Positions 57,066 to 64,000 of a DNA stretch of 64,000 bases are shown here, piece after piece. Numbering within the stretch: the stretch's first letter is position 1; each line of letters begins with the position of its first letter. Under the pieces are notes generated by a model. It saw nothing but the letters and a program-made list of their open reading frames with translations. It had not been told where the DNA came from and did not search any database. The position numbers and the translations under genes are program-made. The DNA is from Paraburkholderia graminis C4D1M (lineage in GTDB: Bacteria > Pseudomonadota > Gammaproteobacteria > Burkholderiales > Burkholderiaceae), in contig NZ_ABLD01000002.1 in NCBI RefSeq assembly GCF_000172415.1, positions 372,001 through 436,000 of the forward strand, read 5' to 3'.

Positions 57066-57863
57066 TCAGCGCGCCAACTCGTCCGTCTCGTCCGCAGCGT
57101 AAATGATCTGCGTGCCGTTATCGCCGAGCCACTTTGCGAAGTCCTCGGTCAGGCCCCCGTCGGTGACCAGATAGTCGATCCTGTCCATCGCCCCGAACGC
57201 GGCGAACTCGCGTTTTCCGAACTTGCCCGAATCGGCGAGAAGGTAGACGGTCTTTGCCGCATCGATCATCGCCCGCTTAACGTGCAGGTCGATGAAGTCG
57301 GGGTACGAAATACCGGATTCTTTCGACACACCACCGGCAGCCAGAAACAGCTTGTCGACGAACATGCCCTGGAAAAAGGCCGACGCCTTTTCTCCTGAGA
57401 CCGCAATGGTTTCCGGCTTGAATTCGCCGCCCGTCAGCATGATCCGGTTGGTAGGCTCCGCGCCGAGAATGATCGCGATGTTGAGCGCATTCGTTACGAT
57501 CCGCAGGTTCTGACGATCAAGAAGATTTTTCGCAAGTTCGGTCGTCGTCGCACCGCAATCCAGAATAATCGAGTCGCCGTTTTTGACGAGGCTCGCCGCC
57601 ATCCGTCCGATCAGCGCTTTTTCCGGACTTGTCGGAAGGATGTTGGCCCGATCGACAAAATGCCGCTTCGGACCCGCCTCCGACGTGACCAGGCGGACGT
57701 TGCCGTGCACGCGTTCAACGCGTCCCTGCTTCTGCAACTCATCAATGTCTTTTCGAATAGTTGGCATCGAAACGCCAAACTCGCTGGAAAGCTCGGAAAG
57801 CTTTACCAGCCTGGCGGCCTGCACTTTCTCAAAGATCTTCTCTGTTCTTGTCCGTTGGTCCAT
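57066..57863 (-). CDS. DeoR-family transcriptional regulator
   Basis: This 265-residue repressor has an N-terminal helix-turn-helix (VKLSELSSEFGVSMPTIRKDIDELQKQGRVERVHG at about residues 19-53) and a C-terminal sugar-phosphate sensing domain (DCGATTTELAKNL, VTNALNIAIIL, LTGGEFKPETIAVSG, LFLAAGGVSKESGISYP). DeoR proteins release DNA when a phosphorylated sugar intermediate binds. It is divergent from the transketolase genes with a palindrome in between, so it very likely controls that operon. Confidence 0.92.
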   Translation of the reverse strand: MDQRTRTEKIFEKVQAARLVKLSELSSEFGVSMPTIRKDIDELQKQGRVERVHGNVRLVTSEAGPKRHFVDRANILPTSPEKALIGRMAASLVKNGDSIILDCGATTTELAKNLLDRQNLRIVTNALNIAIILGAEPTNRIMLTGGEFKPETIAVSGEKASAFFQGMFVDKLFLAAGGVSKESGISYPDFIDLHVKRAMIDAAKTVYLLADSGKFGKREFAAFGAMDRIDYLVTDGGLTEDFAKWLGDNGTQIIYAADETDELAR

Positions 57864-57978
57864 TTGCTCATCCCGCGAAGCGTCGGTGCGGCTTCACAAC
57901 ACCCGTCGATATTGTGCCCTAAACGGCAGCAGTATGGCCCGGCCAGGGGTTTTCCCGCTTTCCATCTATTTCTCTTTG

Positions 57979-57994
57979 ACTTTCTAAAGAAAGT
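57979..57994. promoter_or_regulatory. palindrome between the DeoR gene and the transketolase operon
   Basis: ACTTTC and GAAAGT flank TAAA, within an AT-rich stretch unlike the GC-rich surroundings. A further CTCTTTGAC half-like sequence lies just before it. DeoR-type regulators bind TTTC/GAAA-type repeats, so this is a likely operator for the divergent promoters. Confidence 0.55.
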
Positions 57995-58039
57995 AACAGA
58001 AACTGAATCTCAAGCAAACGGGAAGTTCGGGAGTTGGGA

Positions 58040-58894
58040 ATGGAAAACCCCTACAAGCAGTCTGGCGACGCCCTACATCGGCGGGCGCAGGAAATCCGTA
58101 AAAAAATCTGCGTGATGAATTCCGCTGCGAAGAGCGGCCATACGGGCGGCGACATGTCCGAGGCCGATGTGCTCGCGGCGCTGTACTTCCATGTGCTCCG
58201 CTACGAGGTTCAGTCGGACCGCACCGTCAAATGGCACGACGAATTCATCCTCAGCAAAGGACACGGCGTAGGCGGCCTCTATTCCTGTTTTGCCGAACTC
58301 GGCTGGCTGGCTGACGAAGAACTTCTCACGTATCTCAAGGACGGTTCGCGTCTGCCGGGACATCCGGTCAGGCAAAAGCTGCCGTCGCTGGTGACAGTCA
58401 ACACGGGCGGGCTCGGACACGGCTTCCCGATCGCGGCAGGGCTCGCGATGGCTAAGCGGCGTCATGCCGCTAACACGGAAGGCTCGGTCGGCCGCGTTTT
58501 CGTTCTCACAGGCGACGGCGAACTGGAAGAGGGTTCGAACTGGGAAGCCGCAATGGCGGCGGCGCATTTCGAACTGGCCAATCTCGTGGTGATCGTCGAC
58601 CGCAACCGGCTGCAACTGGCGGACTTCACCCACAACATCATGGACATGGACCCGCTCGACGAAAAATTCCGGGCCTTCGGCTTCGAAGTGCACGACGTCA
58701 ACGGTAATCAGGCCGACGCCATCTGGAAACTGATCGAAAGTCTGGACTACGAAAACGGGAAGCCGAAAGTCCTCATCGCTCATACGATCAAGGGCCGCGG
58801 CGTGTCGTTCATGGAGAACGTGCCGGCATGGCATCACAAGGTCCCGGACGAAACGCAACTGAAGCAGGCATTGGAGGAACTGGACCATGCGTGA
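58040..58894 (+). CDS. transketolase, N-terminal (TPP-binding) subunit
   Basis: This 284-residue cytoplasmic subunit has the N-terminal third of a transketolase: SAAKSGHTGGDMSEADVLAALYF, SKGHGVGGLYSCFAELGW, and the TPP/Mg motif GDGELEEGSNWEA with a later NRLQ. The partner subunit starts 8 bases before this gene ends. Split transketolases are common in sugar and polyol clusters, where they act on unusual ketose phosphates. ATG 58040 is chosen because GGGAG lies 6 bases upstream; TTG 58034 is possible. Confidence 0.92.
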   Translation: MENPYKQSGDALHRRAQEIRKKICVMNSAAKSGHTGGDMSEADVLAALYFHVLRYEVQSDRTVKWHDEFILSKGHGVGGLYSCFAELGWLADEELLTYLKDGSRLPGHPVRQKLPSLVTVNTGGLGHGFPIAAGLAMAKRRHAANTEGSVGRVFVLTGDGELEEGSNWEAAMAAAHFELANLVVIVDRNRLQLADFTHNIMDMDPLDEKFRAFGFEVHDVNGNQADAIWKLIESLDYENGKPKVLIAHTIKGRGVSFMENVPAWHHKVPDETQLKQALEELDHA

Positions 58895-59831
58895 GTACGC
58901 CGATTTGCGGGACGGTGCGGTCAGCGCGCTCGGACGGTTGACGGCCGAAGGCCGCGACATTGTCGTGATGGTCGCGGACTCGACGTCCACGTCGAAGATC
59001 AGCCCGTTTCTCGAGACGTACCCCGAACGGGTCATCAATGTCGGCATCGCGGAACAGAACATGGTCGGTATGGCCGCGGGCCTGGCCCTGGGCGGCCATG
59101 TCGTCTTCACGGCCAACGCGGCGCCGTTCCTCGTGGCTCGCGCTAACGAGCAGGTGAAGAACGACGTCTGCTATAGCGCGACAAACGTGAAGATGCTGGG
59201 CCTGAACGCCGGTGTCGCCTACGGCCCGCTGGCGTCGACGCACCATGCCATCGACGACATTTCGATCATGAGCGGATTCGGCAACGTGCAGATTCTTGCG
59301 CCGTGCGACGGGATCGAAGTCGTGCAGATGATCGAATACGCTGCGGCCGTCGAAGGTCCCGTATATATCCGGCTCGATAACGCGAAGTTTCCGATCGTTC
59401 ACGAGGCGAGCTACCGTTTCGAGCCTGGTCGCCCGGACGTGGTGATCGAGGGCAGCCGCGTCGCGGTGATTGCGTTGGGCTCCGTGGTCGGCGAGGCGCT
59501 CGAAGCGTGCGAGTCGCTGAAGGCAGAGCATGGCATTACGCCGACGCTCGTCAACCTTTCTTCGATCAGGCCGCTCGATGCCGATGCGCTCGCAAAAATC
59601 ATTGCGGCTCATGACTCGATTGTCACCGTTGAGGAACATTCGCTTCATGGCGGCATCGGCGCGCTTACCGCTGTGCTGATGGCTCGGCGTCAGCTCTCGA
59701 AACCGCTGACCATGCTCGGCATCACCGAAGGCGAATTCGCAAACTACGGTACGCGCAAAGGCATCCGGCGCCATTACGGAATCGACGCGGCAGGTATCGC
59801 CGACGCAATTCGCACCCAGTGCGCGCATTGA
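58887..59831 (+). CDS. transketolase, C-terminal subunit
   Basis: This 314-residue subunit has the pyrimidine-binding domain (DSTSTSKISPFLETYPERVINVGIAEQNMVGMAAGLALGG, where the Glu of IAEQN activates TPP) and the C-terminal regulatory domain (ALGSVVGEALEACESL, VEEHSLHGGIGALTAVLM). It overlaps the N-terminal subunit gene by 8 bases. Together they form an alpha2-beta2-like enzyme moving two-carbon units. The natural substrate is not readable from the sequence. Confidence 0.92.
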   Translation: MREYADLRDGAVSALGRLTAEGRDIVVMVADSTSTSKISPFLETYPERVINVGIAEQNMVGMAAGLALGGHVVFTANAAPFLVARANEQVKNDVCYSATNVKMLGLNAGVAYGPLASTHHAIDDISIMSGFGNVQILAPCDGIEVVQMIEYAAAVEGPVYIRLDNAKFPIVHEASYRFEPGRPDVVIEGSRVAVIALGSVVGEALEACESLKAEHGITPTLVNLSSIRPLDADALAKIIAAHDSIVTVEEHSLHGGIGALTAVLMARRQLSKPLTMLGITEGEFANYGTRKGIRRHYGIDAAGIADAIRTQCAH

Positions 59832-59863
59832 ACGTATAGCAAAGACCTCAAGGAGACACTGGA

Positions 59864-60661
59864 ATGGCAATTCAGTACGACATGTCGCTGCGTCATGGCG
59901 TCGACTTCGACTTCCGGCTCGACGGCAAGGTCGCCGTCGTCACGGGTGGTCTGGGCGGTATCGCGATGGCGACGAACGCAGCGCTTATCGCGAAGGGTGC
60001 CCGCGTTGCGATCTTCTATCCGAGCTTCGAAGAGCCGCGCGTGCAGGCGGCGATCGAAGAACTCGGGGCCACTAACGCCCGCGCGTTTCCATGCGACGTC
60101 GCTAACGAGGCCGACGTCGAAAAGGCAATGAAGGCTGCGCTCAGCCACTTCGGCGATCTTCATCTGCTCGTCAATGCGGCCGGCTGCATCACGCTGACGG
60201 CAGCGGAAGACATCGGTGTGGACGAGTGGCAACAGCAGATCGGCGTGAACCTCACGGGTCCGTTCCTGTGCGCGAAGCATTTCGCGCGGCATGTTCTCGC
60301 GAGCGGCCACGGAGGCAAGATCGTCAATATTGCTTCGCAGGCTGCAACCGTGGCGATCGACAAGCATTGTGCGTACACGTCGGCCAAAGCCGGGTTGATC
60401 GGTATGACGAAAGTGCTGGCCAAAGAATGGGCGTTGCGCGGAATAACGGTGAATACCGTTTCGCCGACCGTTGTGCTGACGCCGATGGGCGCAGCCGCCT
60501 GGGAGGGCGAAAAGGGCGAAGCGATGAAGAAGCTAATACCCGTCGGACGCTTTGCGTACACGGATGAGATTGCCGCGGCCATTCTGTTTCTGCTCTCGAA
60601 TGGAGCGGACATGATCACCGGCGCTGACATCATGATCGATGGGGGATACACCATCTGCTGA
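59864..60661 (+). CDS. short-chain dehydrogenase, polyol-dehydrogenase-like
   Basis: This 265-residue SDR has catalytic S158, Y171 and K175 (YTSAK) and NAAG at residues 104-107. The cofactor loop is TGGLGGIA (27-34): the last Gly of the usual TGxxxGIG is Ala34. The residues after the second strand (AIFYPSFEE) lack the usual early Asp for NAD. The FDFRLDGKVAVVTGG start is typical of GolD/threitol-type dehydrogenases. It probably oxidises a sugar or sugar alcohol before the transketolase step. GGAG precedes ATG 59864. Confidence 0.88.
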   Translation: MAIQYDMSLRHGVDFDFRLDGKVAVVTGGLGGIAMATNAALIAKGARVAIFYPSFEEPRVQAAIEELGATNARAFPCDVANEADVEKAMKAALSHFGDLHLLVNAAGCITLTAAEDIGVDEWQQQIGVNLTGPFLCAKHFARHVLASGHGGKIVNIASQAATVAIDKHCAYTSAKAGLIGMTKVLAKEWALRGITVNTVSPTVVLTPMGAAAWEGEKGEAMKKLIPVGRFAYTDEIAAAILFLLSNGADMITGADIMIDGGYTIC

Positions 60662-60728
60662 TGCAGTTCGAGCGCAGCCGGTCCGAGGCTGCAACACGTT
60701 AAGAAAGAGATCAATCTGGAGACAAAAA

Positions 60729-61673
60729 ATGCTGAAGAAGATCGCACTTGTTGCTGCCGTCGCTGCTTCGTTCGCAGCGGTTCATTCCGTCGATGCACTC
60801 GCCGCTTCTAAAGGAACCATCGCCATTCTGGTGAACGCGCTCGACAATCCGTATTACGCCGCCGAAGCCAGGGGCGCCGACACCGAGGCGAAGAAGCTTG
60901 GCTACGACACCATCGTGCTGTCGCACGGCGAGGATGTGAACAAGCAGAATGAACTGGTCAATCTGGTGATCGGCAAAGGCGTGAAGGGGATCATTCTCGA
61001 CAATGCGGATTCGAACAGTAGCGTCGCCACGGTTCGCACCGCGCAGGAAAAGAAGGTGCCGGTCGTGCTGATCAACCGCGAGATCCCGAAGGATGGCATT
61101 GCCATCGCACAACTGAGCCACAACAATCTGCAGGCGGGTACTGAAGTCGCGCAGAAGTTCGTGGAAGCGATCGGCGAAAAGGGCGAATATGTGGAGCTCA
61201 CCTGCAATCAGGCAGACAAGAATTGTGTGACCCGTTCACAGGCTTTCCACCAGGTGCTTGACCAGTATCCGGACCTCAAGATGGTTGCGCGTCAGGATGC
61301 CAAGGGCGCGCTGCTGCCCGGCAAGCAGGCAATGGACTCGATCCTGCAGGAACATCCGAACATCAAGGGCGTGATCTGCGGCAACGGGCCCGTGGCCCTC
61401 GGCGCGATTGCGTCGCTCGAATCCGCCGGCAAGAAAGACGTTGTCGTGATGGGTATCGACGGCAGTAATGACGAGCGCGATTCGCTCATGCAGGGCAAGT
61501 TGAAGGCAAGCGTCATGTTGCAGGCGCAAGGCCTCGCGATTCACGGCGTCGACCTGCTCAACAAGTACATCACGACGGGCAAGACCGGCGAACCGGAGCG
61601 CCAGCTCACTCGCGGCATCCTGATTACGAAGGACAACGCGTCGCACGTCAAAGACTTCTACTACAACAAGTAA
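60729..61673 (+). CDS. sugar ABC transporter substrate-binding protein, ribose type
   Basis: This 314-residue periplasmic protein has a signal peptide cleaved near ALAASKG (about residue 27) and the periplasmic-binding-protein-type sugar fold: GTIAILVNALDNPYYAAEARGADTEAKKLG at the mature start, NADSNSS, INREIPKDG and VMGIDGSNDERD. GGAG lies 8 bases before ATG 60729. The ligand is unknown; polyols such as erythritol or threitol and branched pentoses are taken by related systems. Confidence 0.92.
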   Translation: MLKKIALVAAVAASFAAVHSVDALAASKGTIAILVNALDNPYYAAEARGADTEAKKLGYDTIVLSHGEDVNKQNELVNLVIGKGVKGIILDNADSNSSVATVRTAQEKKVPVVLINREIPKDGIAIAQLSHNNLQAGTEVAQKFVEAIGEKGEYVELTCNQADKNCVTRSQAFHQVLDQYPDLKMVARQDAKGALLPGKQAMDSILQEHPNIKGVICGNGPVALGAIASLESAGKKDVVVMGIDGSNDERDSLMQGKLKASVMLQAQGLAIHGVDLLNKYITTGKTGEPERQLTRGILITKDNASHVKDFYYNK

Positions 61674-61697
61674 GCGCGCCAGCTTTTCAAGTAGGCG

Positions 61698-61717
61698 GGT
61701 GCGGCCGGCGCTGCACC
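61698..61717. other. stem-loop after the sugar-binding-protein gene
   Basis: GGTGC and GCACC enclose a GC-rich loop that can pair further (GGCCGGC inside). There is no T-run. It lies between the binding-protein gene and the DUF2291 gene, like the hairpin after the polyamine binding-protein gene. Confidence 0.4.
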
Positions 61718-61745
61718 TGTTGACGTGTCGTCAGGAGATGTTGTC

Positions 61746-62381
61746 ATGGTTTTTTCCCCATCTGCAGCCAGGTTCGCGCTGGTGGTCGTCGCTCTCGTTT
61801 CAGTTGCCGGGTGTCACGTCGTGACGGATACCGAGCTGGCCCAGATTCGCAGTCAGGGTCAGCATCAAGGCCCGGACCCGGAAAAGATCCTGAATGAACA
61901 ACTGATTCCGTATGCGGACAAGAATGCCAGGCCCGCAGCACAGGTGATCGGCGCTGCCGGGCAGAACTTCGATAACGCCTGCAAGGAGTACGGCTTTCGC
62001 CAAAGCGCGGCTTTCCCATGCAACTTCTGGATACGCGTGCAGGGCAAGGTTATCAAGGTCGATACTTCATCGCGCGTTGGAAAGGTATTCGTCGATGTCA
62101 CGCCCGCTTCGGGCGGCGAGCCCGTCCATGTCGCACTCGAGACGGGGCCGGTCGTGATCGGTACTGGCGTGCGCGACGGATTCCCCGGCGTCAAGTACAG
62201 CGACTTCGACGATCAGACGCGTTTCGCCGTATTCGGACAGGACCTGAACAAGCTGGTGGTCGCGCGAGCGCAAAAGTCGCTCAAACCTAAAGTGGGCGAC
62301 ACGGTCGACGTAGCCGCGGTATTCAGCAGTTGGAGCGAACCGACGGGCGAAATCCGCGCAATTCCGGTGACATGGAAATGA
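61746..62381 (+). CDS. DUF2291-family lipoprotein
   Basis: This 211-residue protein has a lipoprotein signal (VSVAGCHVV, Cys22), then a domain with GPDPEKILNEQLIPYADKNA and a beta-rich C-terminal half ending SEPTGEIRAIPVTWK. DUF2291 proteins are found with ribose-type ABC transporters for polyols and sugars, where their role is not established to my knowledge. It lies between the binding protein and the ATPase and overlaps the ATPase start as ATGA. AGGAG precedes ATG 61746. Confidence 0.85.
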   Translation: MVFSPSAARFALVVVALVSVAGCHVVTDTELAQIRSQGQHQGPDPEKILNEQLIPYADKNARPAAQVIGAAGQNFDNACKEYGFRQSAAFPCNFWIRVQGKVIKVDTSSRVGKVFVDVTPASGGEPVHVALETGPVVIGTGVRDGFPGVKYSDFDDQTRFAVFGQDLNKLVVARAQKSLKPKVGDTVDVAAVFSSWSEPTGEIRAIPVTWK

Positions 62382-63916
62382 ACCAACCGCACACCATGAA
62401 TCCCGCCAACGTGATCGAGACGCGCGGACTGTCCAAGGTCTATCCGGGCACCGCTGCGTTGGTCGAAGTCGACTACAAGGTGCGACGCGGCAAGGTCAAT
62501 GTGTTGATCGGCGAAAACGGCGCCGGCAAATCGACGCTGATGAAGCTGCTCGCCGGTGCCGAGACGCCGACATCGGGAGAGATATGGGTCGATGAAAAGA
62601 TTGCCCACATCACGGACGTGCGTAGCGCCGAAAAGCACGGCATCGGCATCATCTTTCAGGAATTGAACCTCTTTCCCGATATGACCGTGGCGGAGAACAT
62701 CTTCGCCGGGAATGAGTTGACCAGTTCCGGCGTAATCCGCACGAAGGACGAGAACCATCAGGCGAAAGTACTGCTTAACCGTCTGCAGATTCCAATCGAC
62801 CCGCGCATGCGACTCGGCGATCTCTACGTCGGGCAACAGCAACTGGTCGAAATTGCAAAGGCGCTCTCCAAGCACATCAAGGTGCTCATCATGGACGAGC
62901 CGACTTCCGCGCTCTCGAAGACGGAAGTCGAGATTCTCTTCAAGATCATTGCGCAGCTCAAGGAAGAGGGCGTCACGGTCATTTACATCTCGCATCGTCT
63001 CGAGGAAATCATGGCGATCGGGGATTGCATTACGGTATTGCGTAATGGGCGCCTCGTCGCAGAAGACGACATTGCGAATATCGACATTCCCTGGATCATC
63101 GAGGCGATGGTCGGATCGTCGAAGAAGCGTTTCGCATTCGAGCAGCATGCAATCGGCGAGGAAGTCCTGAAGGTCAAGGATCTTGCGCTGAAGCGCTCGA
63201 ATGGCATCTACGCGGTTGACCATGTTTCGTTTTCCGTCAGGGCCGGAGAAGTCATTGGAATTTACGGCTTGATGGGCGCCGGCCGCACTGAACTGCTCGA
63301 GTCTTTACTCGGCGCGCAGCCGCTGGCTCTCGGCGAAATAGAACTCGCCGGCAAGGCAATCGAAGATCTGCCAATTCCGAAACGGATCGAGGCGGGCATT
63401 GCGCTCGTACCCGAAGACAGACAGAAGCAGGGGATGGTGCAGCTCATGTCGATCCTCGAAAACATGACGCTGTCCAGTCTGTCCAGATTCACTCGCCGTC
63501 TCGCGTTCGGTGCACTGCGACGCGACCGGCAGCTCTCTGCGTCCAACGATATCGTCAAGCGCCTCGCAATCAAGGCGTCGTCGGTCGATGCGCCGATCAC
63601 GTCGCTGTCGGGCGGAAACATGCAGAAGGTGGTGATCGGCAAGGCATTGCTGACGTCGCCGAAAGTACTGCTGATGGACGAGCCGACGCGGGGAATCGAC
63701 GTAGGTGCAAAAGAGGACGTGTACAAGACGATCAGCGTGCTCGCGCAGTCAGGCATTGCAGTCGTGTATGCGACCTCGGAACTGGACGAGGCAATGGCTG
63801 TTTCCAATCGGGTCTTCGTGATGGCCAGCGGCAAGCTGACGGCGATCATGGAACGTGCACAGTTTGACAGCGAGCGCATCGTGCGCGCGTCAACGCCCGC
63901 GACAGCCGTAGTGTGA
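62378..63916 (+). CDS. sugar ABC transporter ATP-binding protein, RbsA type
   Basis: This 512-residue cytoplasmic subunit has two ATPase halves. The first has Walker A GENGAGKST and Walker B IMDEPTSALS. The second has GLMGAGRTELLESL, signature LSGGNMQKVVIGKALL and an intact Walker B LLMDEPTRGID. ATG 62378 overlaps the DUF2291 stop as ATGA; ATG 62372 and 62396 are also in frame. The permease gene begins 20 bases after it ends. Confidence 0.93.
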   Translation: MNQPHTMNPANVIETRGLSKVYPGTAALVEVDYKVRRGKVNVLIGENGAGKSTLMKLLAGAETPTSGEIWVDEKIAHITDVRSAEKHGIGIIFQELNLFPDMTVAENIFAGNELTSSGVIRTKDENHQAKVLLNRLQIPIDPRMRLGDLYVGQQQLVEIAKALSKHIKVLIMDEPTSALSKTEVEILFKIIAQLKEEGVTVIYISHRLEEIMAIGDCITVLRNGRLVAEDDIANIDIPWIIEAMVGSSKKRFAFEQHAIGEEVLKVKDLALKRSNGIYAVDHVSFSVRAGEVIGIYGLMGAGRTELLESLLGAQPLALGEIELAGKAIEDLPIPKRIEAGIALVPEDRQKQGMVQLMSILENMTLSSLSRFTRRLAFGALRRDRQLSASNDIVKRLAIKASSVDAPITSLSGGNMQKVVIGKALLTSPKVLLMDEPTRGIDVGAKEDVYKTISVLAQSGIAVVYATSELDEAMAVSNRVFVMASGKLTAIMERAQFDSERIVRASTPATAVV

Positions 63917-63936
63917 AGCACCTTGAGGTGGAAACC

Positions 63937-64000
63937 ATGACTACTCAGAACAGCAGCACTCCTTCGATTCAACCGGTTCACGGCAAGCACAACCGGCAAT
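63937..64000 (+). CDS. start of the ABC permease gene (cut by window edge)
   Basis: Twenty-one codons are visible, beginning MTTQNSSTPSIQPVHGKHNR, with GAGGTG 8 bases before ATG 63937. The family is not readable from this hydrophilic N-terminus. It is called a RbsC-type permease only because that gene is expected right after an RbsA-type ATPase. Confidence 0.6.
   Translation, partial: MTTQNSSTPSIQPVHGKHNRQ

Noticed and set aside
56932..57102. A 56-codon plus-strand frame starting MRVSILGSTSPR
   Set aside because: It has no ribosome site, overlaps the end of the DeoR gene on the other strand and shows no recognisable pattern. It could be a remnant but cannot be supported as a gene.

Overview
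The window looks like part of a Burkholderiaceae chromosome, most likely a Paraburkholderia-type species. The DNA is GC-rich throughout. Gene content and order fit that group: a TCA locus (acnA, prpD, prpC, a CoA ester lyase, mdh, a GntR regulator, sdhCDAB, sdhE, gltA), a DUF3563 micro-protein, and many sugar ABC transporters and chemoreceptors. The species call is inference from gene content. I see no rRNA, tRNA, insertion sequence, integrase, phage gene or CRISPR array.

Layout. (1) Bases 1-8383 are a one-strand catabolic operon for L-fucose or a related 6-deoxy/pentose sugar. It holds a ribose-type ABC transporter (the binding protein enters from the left edge), a two-piece UxaA-family sugar-acid dehydratase, an aldo/keto reductase, a lactonase, a short-chain dehydrogenase and a FAH-family hydrolase, which together make a non-phosphorylating oxidative route. 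(2) Bases 8482-18560 are mixed housekeeping and accessory genes: PaaI-type thioesterase, chemoreceptor, cold-shock protein, AGE-family epimerase, MgtC-like protein, a repeat-rich membrane protein, DUF3563 protein, a small His-rich exported protein, a 3-hydroxyacyl-CoA dehydrogenase-like enzyme and a flavin reductase. (3) Bases 18698-28975 carry a Cache-type chemoreceptor, a CopA copper ATPase behind a CueR-type promoter, a DUF1254 lipoprotein and a large AsmA/DUF748 envelope protein.

(4) Bases 28997-35200 hold a MocR-type regulator divergent from a PotABCD-like ABC transporter. (5) Bases 35355-38781 hold an OmpA-type lipoprotein, a LuxR-type response regulator, a stand-alone Hpt protein and a membrane protein translationally coupled to it. 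(6) Bases 38899-53697 are the central-carbon locus. acnA, prpD, a lysozyme-inhibitor-like protein, prpC, a CoA ester lyase and mdh lie on the minus strand. A GntR regulator, sdhCDAB, sdhE and gltA lie on the plus strand. (7) Bases 53863-56704 hold an AraC regulator divergent from a YbiU-type oxygenase-like protein, then a GlsB/YeaQ membrane protein.

(8) Bases 57066-64000 are a second sugar or polyol catabolic cluster: a DeoR regulator divergent from a split transketolase, a polyol-type dehydrogenase, a sugar-binding protein, a DUF2291 lipoprotein, an RbsA-type ATPase and the first codons of the permease, which is cut by the right edge. The substrate is not known. This cluster and the orphan response regulator/Hpt/membrane-protein group are the best candidates for undescribed biology. 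Several clean palindromic operators (at 15756, 17830, 23238, 47620 and 57979) mark regulated promoters.
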